DNA from: Povalibacter uvarum
Lineage (GTDB): Bacteria > Pseudomonadota > Gammaproteobacteria > Steroidobacterales > Steroidobacteraceae
Assembly: GCF_014202975.1 (NCBI RefSeq)
Contig: NZ_JACHHZ010000002.1
Span: forward strand, 1,121,018-1,185,017
Reading direction: 5' to 3'
DNA: 64,000 bases
Shown: positions 43,615 to 52,813 of the stretch, one piece after another
Position numbering within the stretch: the first letter of the stretch is position 1
Layout: the number at the start of each line of letters is the position of its first letter
Program-made: the position numbers and the translations under genes
Notes under the pieces: model-generated
What the model was told of the DNA's origin: nothing
What the model saw: the letters and a program-made list of their open reading frames with translations, nothing else
Databases searched by the model: none

Positions 43615-44136
43615 ATGGCTATCGTTCGCGCGTCCAGGATGGTCCTGCAGGTCTTTTCCCTCGTTCTCGCTGCCGCGCTGCTGCCTTCGGGCGTCCAGGC
43701 GCAGGCCAACAGCAAACAAGTCGATGACATGATGACGCAAGCTCAGGCGGCGCTGTCTAAAGGCAAGCCCGAGGAAGCCGTGTCGATCCTGCGCAAGGCA
43801 ATCGACATGGATCCGAACCGGGCGGATCTGTACATGCTGCGATCCCGGGCTCGCGATTCGTCAGGCAAGTTCGATGCGGCGCTCGAGGATGCGACCAAGT
43901 TCATCGAGCTCGAGCCGAACGAGCCGCTGGGCTATTTGAATCGCGCGCGCGTGTACCTGTCGCTCGACAAGAAAGATTCGGCGCTCAACGATGCCAACAA
44001 GGCGATCGAGCTCGCGCCGAACGAGTCGGACGGCTACTACCGCCGCGCCGACATCTACAACGAGATGGGTAAAGAGACGGAAGCCAAGGCCGATGAGGCG
44101 AAGGCCGACGAGCTGGATCGCAAGGCGAGCCGATGA
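43615..44136 (+). CDS. Exported TPR-repeat protein
   Basis: 173 residues from ATG 43615 (GGGGGA upstream). Signal peptide to about VQAQA. Three to four tetratricopeptide repeats: ALSKGKPEEAVSILRKAIDMDPN, RSRARDSSGKFDAALEDATKFIELEPN, LNRARVYLSLDKKDSALNDANKAIELAPN and YRRADIYNEMGKETEAKADEAK. A periplasmic protein-interaction scaffold; partner unknown. It overlaps the Nudix gene by 4 bp. Confidence 0.88.
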   Translation: MAIVRASRMVLQVFSLVLAAALLPSGVQAQANSKQVDDMMTQAQAALSKGKPEEAVSILRKAIDMDPNRADLYMLRSRARDSSGKFDAALEDATKFIELEPNEPLGYLNRARVYLSLDKKDSALNDANKAIELAPNESDGYYRRADIYNEMGKETEAKADEAKADELDRKASR

Positions 44137-44672
44137 CATTTCGCTTCTGCCCGAACTGCGCGGCGCCGCTCGTCGACAAAGCCGTTGAAGGCGAGCCGCG
44201 CCGCATCTGTTCGGCGGGATGCGGCTTCATCTGGTATGACAACCCGACCCCCGTCGTTGCTGCGGTCGTCGAGCACGAGGGGACTGTCGTCCTCGCGCGC
44301 AATCGCGCATGGCCGCGCAGTTTCTACGGCCTGATTACGGGATTTCTCGAGCGCGGTGAAACGCCGCAGCAATGCGTCGTGCGCGAAGTGAAGGAAGAGC
44401 TGAATCTCGACGCCGGCCCGCCCACGCTGATCGGCGTCTATGCGTTCGAGCGCATGAACCAGGTCATCATCGGATTCCACGTCGCCGCCACCGGCACGAT
44501 CGCGCTGAACGAAGAGCTGGACGATTACAAGCACGTGCCATTCGATCAGTGCCGCGTGTGGCCCGCGGGCACTGGCTTCGCGTTGCGTGATTGGCTCCGC
44601 AGCAAAGGATTCGAGCCGCCAATGCTGGAGATGCGCCGCGAATCGGAGTGGGACAAGGCGAAGAGGGAGTAA
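44133..44672 (+). CDS. Zinc-ribbon Nudix hydrolase
   Basis: 179 residues. An N-terminal zinc ribbon with Cys6, Cys9, Cys26 and Cys30 (CPNC...CSAGC), then a Nudix domain with the box starting Gly70-X5-Glu76 and ending REVKEEL (84-90). The architecture resembles NudC-type NADH pyrophosphatases but the protein is shorter and lacks the NudC-specific SQPWPFPxS block, so the substrate is open (a nucleoside diphosphate derivative). Coupled to the TPR gene by ATGA. Confidence 0.9.
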   Translation: MTFRFCPNCAAPLVDKAVEGEPRRICSAGCGFIWYDNPTPVVAAVVEHEGTVVLARNRAWPRSFYGLITGFLERGETPQQCVVREVKEELNLDAGPPTLIGVYAFERMNQVIIGFHVAATGTIALNEELDDYKHVPFDQCRVWPAGTGFALRDWLRSKGFEPPMLEMRRESEWDKAKRE

Positions 44673-44683
44673 CGACCCAGCCT

Positions 44684-44708
44684 GTCATTCCCGCGAAAGC
44701 GGGAAGCC
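44684..44708. repeat. Single ATTCCC-N8-GGGAA hairpin (half element)
   Basis: GTCATTCCCGCGAAAGCGGG followed by AAGCC. It is half of the element family at 15403/37943/48860 and lies between the convergent Nudix and M14 peptidase genes, where it may terminate. Confidence 0.75.
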
Positions 44709-44736
44709 ATCTCACACGTTCGCGCTGCTTCCGCGC

Positions 44737-46542
44737 TTACTCAACAGGCTGAGCAACCCGATACACCGGGTACAGGTTGAACCTCGTATCCCACGACGGC
44801 GAGCGCTGATAGAAAAAGTCGAGCCGCGCCCCCGGATCAGTTGCAAACTTCGGATCGTCCGCCAGGCGGCGTTCGAACTCCTTCTTCACCGCCGGGTCTT
44901 TCTTCAGCATCTCTTCCGCGACTGCCTCCGCAACGTACGCCTCCATGTACTCCTTGCGCTCGAAGGATGTGTTGAAGAAACCCCAGCTCAGATACGAATC
45001 CGGATCCTTCGGTTCGAGCAAAGTCATTGCCAGGTGAGCCTTCGGCTGCGCGATCGGCACGAACAGCGATCCTGCTGGAATCGCTTGCTGTTCGACCTTC
45101 CAGTCGCCTTCGACGACGGCGCGCGTGTGGCCCTCGAATGTTGCTGCCGACAGCTTTACCGAAGTGGCGCGGAACGCTTCCACATCCGTCTTCGCAACGC
45201 CCTGGCGAATGACGCTTGATGCGACGCCGTGCAGCGCCAGCTTCTCGCCAACCCATTGCGCATATGCGGCAGGCACGATGTAGCCGCCCTTCGGGGCGTT
45301 CACGCTGACGGTCGGTATCACTTCGTTTCGCAGCGGGATGCGCCAGATTTGCGGCCGCTTGTTGTTGTAGCGGGTCATTAGCGCGCCGGATACCGCCGAA
45401 GGCTCACGAGTGTACTCATAGCCGCGGAATTCGACTGTCTGGACCCGATCGGTGTTGCCGTAAACGAGCGCGACCGATGAGCCGCCGATCTTCGATGCGC
45501 GCTCATCAGCGACACGTGCCGCTTTCAACCATGCATCTGCGTGCTGTGTCGCCAGCTCCATCATCGAGATGATCGAGTTGCGCGTGATGCGCACCCGCGT
45601 CGGGTAGTCCTTCCAGGAGTGTGTTTCGACGAGCACGCCGATGCGATTGCTGAGTGCCCAGTACTGCTGCGAGAACCAGGCCGGACCGACACCGTCGACG
45701 AAGCCGGACTGCGGATCGTCATCGCGCACGAACGAGGGATAGAAATCCAGCGGCAGCGAGCCGTGCGCGGTCATCCTCTTCAACAGCTCATCGCGAAGAC
45801 TGCTGGCATTGCGCACGAGATCGCTGTCACCTGCGAGCGTGGGTGTGACGTTGTAGGAAACGTCATGTTCGAACTCGGCGCCGTCCGTCACGTGCAGGTC
45901 GACGTAGAGCACCGGATCCCACTCGTTCAACAGCCGCAGCATCGCATGCATTTCCGGAGCATCGGCCTTCGTGTAGTCGCGATTGAGGTTCAGGTTCTGC
46001 GCGTTCGTGCGCCAGCCCATCTCTTCGGGCCCCACCTGGTTCGGACGATTCCAGCGACCGAAGCGTTCGTGACCGTCGACACTGAAGACGGGAACGAAGA
46101 CGAAGGTTGCGCGGGCGAGAGCGCCTTTGGCTGCTCGGCCCTCGAGCATCTCTCGCAAGGCGAGGAAGCCCGCGTCCTTGCCGTCGATCTCCCCGGAATG
46201 AATCCCGCCCTGCATCAGGACGACAGGCCGCTGCTTGCTGCGGGCCGAAGCAGCATCGAGCGTGCCGTCCGCGGAGGCAGCGAGCGCGAGCATCGGGCGA
46301 CCTTCGGGGCTGCGGCCGAATTCGAAGCAGCGCACCTGCGCGGGCCAGGCCTTCTGGAACGCCGGACACAATCGTTCGACTTCTTCGTAACGACCCGTGC
46401 GCTGGTAGCCGGATTGCTCGGCGATCGTGACGAGACCCGAAGCGGACGAAGTGGCGGCCATGCTTGCTCCAGGGAATGCGAGAACCGCGAAGGCGAGACT
46501 TGCCAATGCACAGGGCACGGAAGAGGCGAAACGGCGAACCAT
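44737..46542 (-). CDS. Secreted M14 family zinc carboxypeptidase
   Basis: 601 residues. Signal peptide MVRRFASSVPCALASLAFAVLAFPGASMA. M14 zinc ligands: His115 and Glu118 in GGIHSGEIDG, His217 in YVDLHVTDGAEFEHD; the aromatic/Arg context NLNLNRDYTKADAPEM is also typical. The extra ~300 C-terminal residues (GYIVPAAYAQWVGEKLALHG, LSWGFFNTSFERKEYMEAYVAEAVA) are common in this bacterial branch. Function: periplasmic or extracellular peptide trimming. It is divergent from the dioxygenase gene. Confidence 0.92.
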   Translation of the reverse strand: MVRRFASSVPCALASLAFAVLAFPGASMAATSSASGLVTIAEQSGYQRTGRYEEVERLCPAFQKAWPAQVRCFEFGRSPEGRPMLALAASADGTLDAASARSKQRPVVLMQGGIHSGEIDGKDAGFLALREMLEGRAAKGALARATFVFVPVFSVDGHERFGRWNRPNQVGPEEMGWRTNAQNLNLNRDYTKADAPEMHAMLRLLNEWDPVLYVDLHVTDGAEFEHDVSYNVTPTLAGDSDLVRNASSLRDELLKRMTAHGSLPLDFYPSFVRDDDPQSGFVDGVGPAWFSQQYWALSNRIGVLVETHSWKDYPTRVRITRNSIISMMELATQHADAWLKAARVADERASKIGGSSVALVYGNTDRVQTVEFRGYEYTREPSAVSGALMTRYNNKRPQIWRIPLRNEVIPTVSVNAPKGGYIVPAAYAQWVGEKLALHGVASSVIRQGVAKTDVEAFRATSVKLSAATFEGHTRAVVEGDWKVEQQAIPAGSLFVPIAQPKAHLAMTLLEPKDPDSYLSWGFFNTSFERKEYMEAYVAEAVAEEMLKKDPAVKKEFERRLADDPKFATDPGARLDFFYQRSPSWDTRFNLYPVYRVAQPVE

Positions 46543-46846
46543 GAAGGGCGATCCTGGGATGACGAACGAGGGCGCAAGACTATCGCATCATCGCGTCAGG
46601 ATTTGTCCGGTTCAGAAAGCGCCGGATCGGAAGGGCGGTTTCGCGTCGATCTCCTCGCCGGCCATCTGCTGTCCGGCGAGAGCTTGCTCGTGTTCTCCGC
46701 GATCGCGATTCCCCGTTGAGTACGATCGGACAACGCGCCGCGTGGAATCCACCGGGCGATCTGCCGTATCCCGCGACAACTGTGCCGGTCGGCGATGATT
46801 CAGGCATGGCAGAATTCGCGGCGGCGAACGGATTACGGAGCGGCAA
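46543..46846. other. 304-bp divergent gap between the peptidase and dioxygenase genes
   Basis: No gene, repeat or convincing promoter seen. It must contain the start signals for both divergent genes. Confidence 0.5.
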
Positions 46847-47575
46847 GTGCTGTTGCGCGGTGGGAACGTCGGTCAATCGCTGAGCGAGTCTGGGTGTGCA
46901 CTGGTGCGACCGGAAGAAATGCAGGGCGCCCTGGGCGTGGCGCCGGCTGAGCTCGATCGGCTGGCGCCGTCCTGGTCGGAGCTGCCTCGCGATGCATGGC
47001 TCAAGGACGGCGGTCGATATCGTCACCGCCGCCACAGTTGTTTCGTTCAGGAGATCGCGACCGATGCGCTGCGCCAGGTGCCGCATCGTGCCCATTGGCA
47101 GCCCACGAGCTACAACGCGCTGCACGGAGGCATGGAGCGGTGGTTCGAGCCGATCGACCCGCGGATCGCGACGAACCCCGTGTGGTCTCTTCTGCTTCGG
47201 TCGCTGGGCCAGGCGTTCGCGCGAGTCCGGCCCGTTGTCGAGTGGTACATCGAGGCACACCAGTTCCGCATCGATACCGCCGAAGGCATCGGTCGCCCGA
47301 CACCGGAAGGCGCGCACCGTGATGGTGTCGATTATGTTGCCGTCATTCTCGTCAATCGTGACCGGATCCGCGGCGGTGAAACGCGAGTGTTCGAAGCAGA
47401 GGGCATCGCAGGCGTTCGATTCACGATGACGCAGCCGTGGACGACGCTGCTGCTGGACGACGCGAGGGTGGTCCATGAGACCACACCGATTCAGCCGGAA
47501 GGCGAGGGCGGGGTGCGCGACACACTCGTGCTCACGTATCGCAGTGGGGGCTTCCAGGAGCCCACTTCCGCGTAG
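46847..47575 (+). CDS. 2OG-Fe dioxygenase family protein
   Basis: 242 residues from GTG 46847. Double-stranded beta helix with the facial triad His157-x-Asp159 (GAHRDGVDYVAVILVNR) and His210 (DARVVHET), and Arg224 for 2-oxoglutarate (VRDTLVLTYR). Members of this family hydroxylate free amino acids or unknown substrates. GTG start without a strong ribosome site, so the N-terminus is uncertain. Ends 71 bp before pyrF. Confidence 0.87.
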   Translation: MLLRGGNVGQSLSESGCALVRPEEMQGALGVAPAELDRLAPSWSELPRDAWLKDGGRYRHRRHSCFVQEIATDALRQVPHRAHWQPTSYNALHGGMERWFEPIDPRIATNPVWSLLLRSLGQAFARVRPVVEWYIEAHQFRIDTAEGIGRPTPEGAHRDGVDYVAVILVNRDRIRGGETRVFEAEGIAGVRFTMTQPWTTLLLDDARVVHETTPIQPEGEGGVRDTLVLTYRSGGFQEPTSA

Positions 47576-47646
47576 ATCCCTGGAAATTACTGCATTGGCG
47601 CCGTCGTACATGACACTGCGGCGCCTGGCCCCTACACTTCGCGCCC

Positions 47647-48480
47647 ATGTCTACTTTCGCCGCGCGTCTCCAGCAAGCCATCGCCCAGCACAGCCCGCTC
47701 TGCGTCGGGATCGATCCTTCCGCCTCGTTGCTCAAGAGCTGCGGGTTGCCCGACACGGCCGAGGGCGCATTCGAGTTCGGAAAACGTGTGCTCGAAGCCG
47801 CGCAGTACGAGCTCTCGATCATCAAGCCGCAAGTTGCGTTCTTCGAACGGTTCGGCAGCAGCGGCATCCGCGTGCTGGAAGAACTGACGAAGCTGTCGCG
47901 GTCGCGCGGCGTCATGGTGTTGTCGGACGCGAAGCGCGGTGACATCGACACGACGGCGGAAGCGTACGCTGAAGCGTACTTCTCTCCATCGAGCCCTCTG
48001 CGCACCGACGCGCTGACGACGCATGCCTATCTCGGCTTCGAAGCGCTGGAAAAATTCCTGGCGATTGCCTTGCGTAACGACGGCGGTGTGTTCGTCGTCG
48101 TTCGTTCCTCGAACCCCGAGGGTCGGGAGCTGCAGCAGGCGCGGCTCCAGAACGGCGAGAGCGTTGCCGCGAATCTTTCGCGGTTGATCACCGAACGCAA
48201 TGCGCGCGTCGGCTCCGGACTCGGACCCATCGGTGCCGTGGTGGGTGCTACCTGCGAGGATGCAGCCGAGACCGCCGACCAGCTGCCTTCGTCGTTCATC
48301 CTGGCTCCCGGTGTCGGCGCTCAGGGCGCAACGATTCAGGATGTGCTGCGTCGCATGCCCGCCGCACGCGGCCGCGTGCTGCCGAACGTATCGCGCGCGA
48401 TCCTGGCCAACGGCAGCACGGAATCCGATATCCGCACGACGATCCGTGCGATGCAGGAACAGGCGAAGCAGTTGCTCTGA
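47647..48480 (+). CDS. pyrF: Orotidine 5'-phosphate decarboxylase, type 2
   Basis: Last step of UMP synthesis. 277 residues, longer than the E. coli type (245), with the type 2 markers LCVGIDPS, QVAFFERFGSSGI, the catalytic tetrad region SDAKRGDIDTTA (Asp94, Lys96, Asp99) and ILAPGVGAQGATIQD. Start ATG 47647. The YciI-like gene follows after 28 bp. Confidence 0.96.
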   Translation: MSTFAARLQQAIAQHSPLCVGIDPSASLLKSCGLPDTAEGAFEFGKRVLEAAQYELSIIKPQVAFFERFGSSGIRVLEELTKLSRSRGVMVLSDAKRGDIDTTAEAYAEAYFSPSSPLRTDALTTHAYLGFEALEKFLAIALRNDGGVFVVVRSSNPEGRELQQARLQNGESVAANLSRLITERNARVGSGLGPIGAVVGATCEDAAETADQLPSSFILAPGVGAQGATIQDVLRRMPAARGRVLPNVSRAILANGSTESDIRTTIRAMQEQAKQLL

Positions 48481-48508
48481 CGCTTCGCGTCAGCTTGAGG
48501 AGAGAGCG

Positions 48509-48805
48509 ATGCACTACTTGCTTCTCTACGATTTCGCACCCGACTACCTGGAGCGTCGCGTGCAGTTCCGCGCTGAGCATCTGCGCGGCGCGTGGGCTTC
48601 CGTTGAGCGCGGCGAACTGATTCTCGGCGGCGCATTGGCCGATCCGGTCGACGGCGGGATGCTGCTGTTCAAATGCGATTCGCCGGAAATTCCCGAAGGA
48701 TTCGCCAAGGAAGATCCCTACGTGAAGAGTGGAATCGTGACGCGCTGGCGGGTGCGGCGCTGGACGACGGTGGTGGGTCAGGACGCCGACACGCCGGTGA
48801 GATGA
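48509..48805 (+). CDS. YciI-like protein
   Basis: 98 residues from ATG 48509 (GAGGAGAGAG upstream). Typical YciI fold: MHYLLLYDFAPDYLERRVQFRAEHL, with the conserved Asp-His pair expected (D8, H24), and GELILGGALADPVDGGMLLF, PYVKSGIVTRWRVRRW. Related to dimeric alpha-beta barrel enzymes; exact role unknown. Cotranscription with pyrF is likely. Its TGA runs into a heptamer array. Confidence 0.9.
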   Translation: MHYLLLYDFAPDYLERRVQFRAEHLRGAWASVERGELILGGALADPVDGGMLLFKCDSPEIPEGFAKEDPYVKSGIVTRWRVRRWTTVVGQDADTPVR

Positions 48806-48850
48806 GAGAGAAGCGGATAGCGGATAGCGGATAGCGGATAGCGGATGGTG
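48806..48850. repeat. Iterated-arm element 7, single arm (unit AGCGGAT x5)
   Basis: Starts right after the YciI stop codon with GAGAGAAGCGG and has five AGCGGAT units, the last changed to GGTGACC. No inverted partner arm follows; a 67-bp palindromic element of the other family sits next to it instead. Confidence 0.8.
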
Positions 48851-48859
48851 ACCAGGAAC

Positions 48860-48926
48860 GTCATCCCCGCGCACGCGGGGATCCATCCCGTAGACAAAGA
48901 TGGATTCCCGCCTGCGCGGGAATGAC
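48860..48926. repeat. 67-bp palindromic element (GTCATCCCCGCG...CGCGGGAATGAC)
   Basis: Long terminal inverted repeats: GTCATCCCCGCGCACGCGGG then ATCCATC, mirrored by GATGGATTCCCG and CTGCGCGGGAATGAC. It lies between the convergent YciI and DUF4097 genes. The best preserved copy of the family in this window. Confidence 0.85.
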
Positions 48927-48932
48927 AGGTTT

Positions 48933-49760
48933 CTACCGCTCCGCCACCTGCACCGTTCCCACCACCCGCGAATGACGCACGCTGCCGCTGCTGTCGGCGC
49001 CGACAGAGAAGTTGCCGCCGACGTCTTCGACGTTGATGTCGCCGGAGCTGTCGACGTCCACGCGCACATCGCGGTTGACGTTGCGAACAAAGATCTCGCC
49101 GGACGTGTCGTTGCGGATGTGCACGCTGCCAACCTGCACGATGCGGATGTCGCCGGAGCTGTCGATCGGAATGACGACGTCGCCCTTTACGCCTTCCACG
49201 TGGATATCGCCGGAGCTGTCAGAGAGCTTGAGGTTGCCCGCGACCTGTTCGATCTCGATATCGCCCGAGCTGTCCGTGACTTCGAGATCGCCCTGGATGT
49301 CTTCGATCTCCATTTCGCCGGAGCTGTCGGCGACGATCGCTGACCTCACTTTGTGCAGTTCCAGGTCGCCGCTCGAATCTTCGAGCTCGATCGGAATCGA
49401 ATCGGGCAACGCGATCACGAGATCCATCGTGGCGTAGGTCGAGCCGAACCAGCTGCCATCCTTCATCTCCGGCATCAGGGTCTTCAGGTAGACGGTCTCG
49501 CCGTCGCGACGGGTCTCGAGCTGGATCTTGCCGAGCAGCTCTTCGTTCGAAGCACACGCCTCGCCCTTCGCCTCCACCTTGCTGCGCCCGGATTCGCCCC
49601 GGACCTTGAGATCGCCGGCACCGGTGCCGATCACGACGCGCCTGGCACCCGTCGTGTCGATGCTGGCCGAGCGGTCGGCTTTGTGTTTGCACCAGTCGTC
49701 CGCTTGCGCGACTGAAGTCAGGCTCAGGCCGGCCACGAGAATGGGCAGCAATCTGTTCAT
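48933..49760 (-). CDS. DUF4097 exported beta-strand repeat protein
   Basis: 275 residues: signal peptide MNRLLPILVAGLSLTSVAQA, then from about residue 125 eight tandem repeats of 17-19 residues each opening DSSGD or a variant (DSSGE, DTSGE, DSSGS) with alternating hydrophobics, which predicts a right-handed beta-solenoid. DUF4097 proteins of this kind are periplasmic or surface proteins of unknown function. It faces YciI convergently. Confidence 0.88.
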   Translation of the reverse strand: MNRLLPILVAGLSLTSVAQADDWCKHKADRSASIDTTGARRVVIGTGAGDLKVRGESGRSKVEAKGEACASNEELLGKIQLETRRDGETVYLKTLMPEMKDGSWFGSTYATMDLVIALPDSIPIELEDSSGDLELHKVRSAIVADSSGEMEIEDIQGDLEVTDSSGDIEIEQVAGNLKLSDSSGDIHVEGVKGDVVIPIDSSGDIRIVQVGSVHIRNDTSGEIFVRNVNRDVRVDVDSSGDINVEDVGGNFSVGADSSGSVRHSRVVGTVQVAER

Positions 49761-49837
49761 GAGGAGGTCCTTTCTTGGTCGAGGGGTCCAGGTTTTGGTT
49801 TGGATGCGGGAAAGGGGGCAAAGGTTGCGAGGAGGCA

Positions 49838-49990
49838 GCCAGCTAGCGACTAGCCAGATTCAGGAAGTCATAGGAGTCGGCGGCCCCGGCTTCTGCTGTG
49901 GGTCCGGCTTCAGCCGGACGTCATGCGAAGCATCCGTCTCCAGGCCTCGCAAGCGGCCTCTGGCTAATGGCTAGCCGGCTAGCCGGCTCC
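49838..49990. repeat. Iterated-arm inverted element 8 (CTAGC type)
   Basis: Left arm 49838-49860 (CAGCTAGCGACTAGCCAGA), right arm 49957-49990 inverted, reaching into the coding end of the next gene: its TAG stop and last residues (LAG) are written by the arm. The centre has a perfect GTCCGGCT-TC-AGCCGGAC hairpin (49902-49919), nearly identical to that of element 3. Confidence 0.8.
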
Positions 49991-52166
49991 GCTTCAACGC
50001 CGCTATCACCACCCTCTGCAGCAGCCGCTCCCGGGTCGAGCGAGGGTTCGCCAGCTCCATCCGCACCAGGTAGGGCCGCCATTCGTCCGAGCCGTCCGCT
50101 GAGAGCATTTCACGGGCGACCGCGATTCGGCCGCCCCACGTCTCGGCCTCGGTCGCCAGCCCTTTCAGCGCCCGCGCAAGGACGAGTTCCTCCTCGGTGA
50201 AATCCGTGCCAAACGGCAGAGCTGCGAACAGACCGCGCTCGCGCCAGGGCGCGAAACGGGCTGCCAGGTTTTCCGGGGTGTTCGTGCGGGCCACGGGAGC
50301 GATCTGGAAGTCGGTTGGAAGTTTGCCCGCCCGCTGGGCCGCTGCGACGAAGGCTTCCTGGAAGCGTGCATCCATGACGCCGATCAGCGCTTCGACGACC
50401 TCGGCGTCGGTCTTGCCACGCAGATCGGCGATGCCGTACTCGGTGACGACGATATCGCGCAGGTGGCGCGGGATCGTCACGTGTCCGTAGCTCCACAGGA
50501 TGTTCGACGACACGCGACCTTGCGCCGTGCGAGTTGCCCGCAGACACAGGATCGACCGGGCTTCCGGCAGCGCGTGCGCCATCGCGACGAAATTGTATTG
50601 TCCGCCGACGCCGCTCACGACGCGGCCGTCTTCGAGTCCATCGGAAACCGCGGCGCCGAGGCCGGTCACCATCATCGTCGTGTTCACGAAGCGGGCGTGG
50701 CGCCGCTGGGCGACCTTGAGCTCCCATTCATGGCCGTAGAGTTCGTTGACGAAGCTGATGCCTCTCATCGCGAACAGGCGGCGCTGCTCTGCCGCGAGCG
50801 CGCGCATGCCCGCGTAGAAGCCCTTCGGCCCGAAGAAGAAACCGGCGTCGACGAGCACACCGTTACGAAGTCGTTCGCCCAGGCAGGATTTCGCAATTGC
50901 GGCGCGATGTGCCGGATCATCGAAGCTCGCAGCGAGCAGCGCACCGTCGGGCGCGATGAGCATACCGCGCTCGTATTGCACGTCGTCACGGAACACCCCG
51001 ACGTCACGCAGCTCGTTGAAGTCGACATACGACATGCGATTCATGCCGGCGGCGCTCAGTGCATCGAGAGTGCGCTGGCTGACCTTCTCGTCGATGTGCC
51101 CGTCATCGAGCAGACGTTGCAGTCGCGCACTCGGGTACACGCAGCGTTTCAGGATGCCGCTGCGATACAGATCCAGAAATCCGTCCACGAGCATTTCGGA
51201 GCAGCCGTACAGCCCGCGATCGAAAGGCGCGGTACCGCCTTCGGTTTCGATCAGGCGCCGATGACGTTCCAGAATGCCCGTGTTTTCTAGGATCTCTCGA
51301 TACACGGCCGGCTGCTGGTGGCGCAGCTGCGCTGCATAAACGATGGCATCTCCCAGTTCGCCGATGCCGAGCTGCAGCGTGCCGCCGTCACGAAGCAGCG
51401 TGCTGACGTTCAGCGCGATCGCATGCTCGGTCGTCGGAATCGGCATGTTCGGCGGACAGAACAGCGGGAACTCCTGCTTCGCATCGTCGACCAGAAAGTC
51501 GAACGTATCCGAGGCCACGAGGGCATCCCCGTACGTGAACGGCAATTCGCGGTGCACCTGGCCGATGAGCACGAAGGGCTTGCCGCTCGCGCGCATCGCT
51601 GCGATCTGCGGCAGCAGATCGGCCGTCAGGTCCGGATTCGCGCCGAGACTCAGGATGCCTGCTGGCATTTCTCCCGCTGGCGGCGGCGCGACGAGCTGGG
51701 CAACGACATTCATTCCGCGCTTCAACGCATCGCGCGCAACGTGCGTGTAATTCGCGCTCAGATAATGTTGCTGCAGGTGCTCATTTCGCAGCCACGCGCC
51801 GGGCTCCAGAAAGAACTCGATCACTTCGATATTGCGGGGCAGGCGCTTGCGTTCGATCAGCTGCACGTATTCGAGCTCGGGATAATTGCCGAACACGCGC
51901 TTGGTGAAGGGTTCGAGGAGCCTGCGCTGCAACTCTCCGTGCGAGCGCGGCGCCCGCAGCGACAGCGCGGTGACGATCGTAAGACTCAAGGTCGGGTCGT
52001 TCACCGCGCGGCGAACGAATGCATTGACGACGGGATTGGGTTTGCCGATTCCGACAGGTAAGCCGAGCACGATCCGCTTGCCGACGCGGCTCAGCGTGGC
52101 TTCAACACAGGCGTCGGGGTCGGCAAAGCGGACAGGCGCGACTTGGTTCATGTCCCCAGGGTTCAT
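49971..52166 (-). CDS. Acetyl-CoA hydrolase/transferase family protein
   Basis: 731 residues, well above the ~500 of succinyl-CoA:acetate CoA-transferases. The class I CoA-transferase blocks are present (QLGIGELGDAIVYAAQL, VDAGFFFGPKGFYAGM, SGVGGQYNFVAMA, VVTEYGIADLRGKT), with a long middle region (residues ~290-480) and an extended C-terminus. Start ATG 52166 or, with a better GGGGA ribosome site, ATG 52151. It would move CoA between short acids or hydrolyse acyl-CoA; substrate unknown. Confidence 0.85.
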   Translation of the reverse strand: MNPGDMNQVAPVRFADPDACVEATLSRVGKRIVLGLPVGIGKPNPVVNAFVRRAVNDPTLSLTIVTALSLRAPRSHGELQRRLLEPFTKRVFGNYPELEYVQLIERKRLPRNIEVIEFFLEPGAWLRNEHLQQHYLSANYTHVARDALKRGMNVVAQLVAPPPAGEMPAGILSLGANPDLTADLLPQIAAMRASGKPFVLIGQVHRELPFTYGDALVASDTFDFLVDDAKQEFPLFCPPNMPIPTTEHAIALNVSTLLRDGGTLQLGIGELGDAIVYAAQLRHQQPAVYREILENTGILERHRRLIETEGGTAPFDRGLYGCSEMLVDGFLDLYRSGILKRCVYPSARLQRLLDDGHIDEKVSQRTLDALSAAGMNRMSYVDFNELRDVGVFRDDVQYERGMLIAPDGALLAASFDDPAHRAAIAKSCLGERLRNGVLVDAGFFFGPKGFYAGMRALAAEQRRLFAMRGISFVNELYGHEWELKVAQRRHARFVNTTMMVTGLGAAVSDGLEDGRVVSGVGGQYNFVAMAHALPEARSILCLRATRTAQGRVSSNILWSYGHVTIPRHLRDIVVTEYGIADLRGKTDAEVVEALIGVMDARFQEAFVAAAQRAGKLPTDFQIAPVARTNTPENLAARFAPWRERGLFAALPFGTDFTEEELVLARALKGLATEAETWGGRIAVAREMLSADGSDEWRPYLVRMELANPRSTRERLLQRVVIAALKRSRLAG

Positions 52167-52244
52167 GCACCCAGCGTTCCGGGCTTCGGGATTCTTTTCA
52201 TCTTCTTCGCGAAAGCGGCCGTGGTCCTGTCGAGGACGACAGTA

Positions 52245-52805
52245 CTACTGTTTCAGCAGCAGTGCGAATCGGATCTGGACTTCGTTGGCGACGGTCTCGG
52301 TGTCTTTCCACTCACCCTGGCCCACGCCGAAGTCGAGACGCTTCAAGGAGGCGCTGCCCTTGAGCCACGACTTGCCATCCTTGCTCTCGAATGTGAAATC
52401 GATGGGAACGGGACGCGACACGCCGCGCAGCGTCAGTTGTCCCGTCGCAGAGAATTTCCCTGCACCCTTGTCGGTGAACTTCTCAGCGATGTAATGCGCC
52501 GTCGGGAACTGCTTGGTATCGAACAGCTCCGAACCCTTGATCGTGTCGTCGCGTTCGCTGTCCCGCGTATTCACGGAGCCGGTTTCGATGCGGACGTCGA
52601 AGCGGCTGGTCGCGAGATCTTTCGGATCGAAGCGGATGTCGGCGGTGAACTTCTCGAACGCACCTTCGAACTGTGCGCCTGCCTGAGTGCCGACGAAGGC
52701 CAGCGTGCTCTCCTTCGGTTCCATCGTCCATTGCGTCGCGGCGAAGGCAACGCCGAGTGATGCGATGAGGAGCGACAAGGCAAAGATGCGTGAACGTGCG
52801 GTCAT
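52245..52805 (-). CDS. YceI family periplasmic protein
   Basis: 186 residues: signal peptide MTARSRIFALSLLIASLGVAFA, then a YceI lipocalin-like barrel (WTMEPKESTLAFVGTQAGAQFEGAFEKF, DIRFDPKDLATSRFDVRIETGSV, FDTKQFPTAHYIAEKF, GQLTLRGVSRPV). YceI proteins bind isoprenoid or lipid ligands. It lies 8 bp downstream of a cytochrome b561 gene on the same strand, a very common pairing. Confidence 0.93.
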   Translation of the reverse strand: MTARSRIFALSLLIASLGVAFAATQWTMEPKESTLAFVGTQAGAQFEGAFEKFTADIRFDPKDLATSRFDVRIETGSVNTRDSERDDTIKGSELFDTKQFPTAHYIAEKFTDKGAGKFSATGQLTLRGVSRPVPIDFTFESKDGKSWLKGSASLKRLDFGVGQGEWKDTETVANEVQIRFALLLKQ

Positions 52806-52813
52806 GGCGGCCT

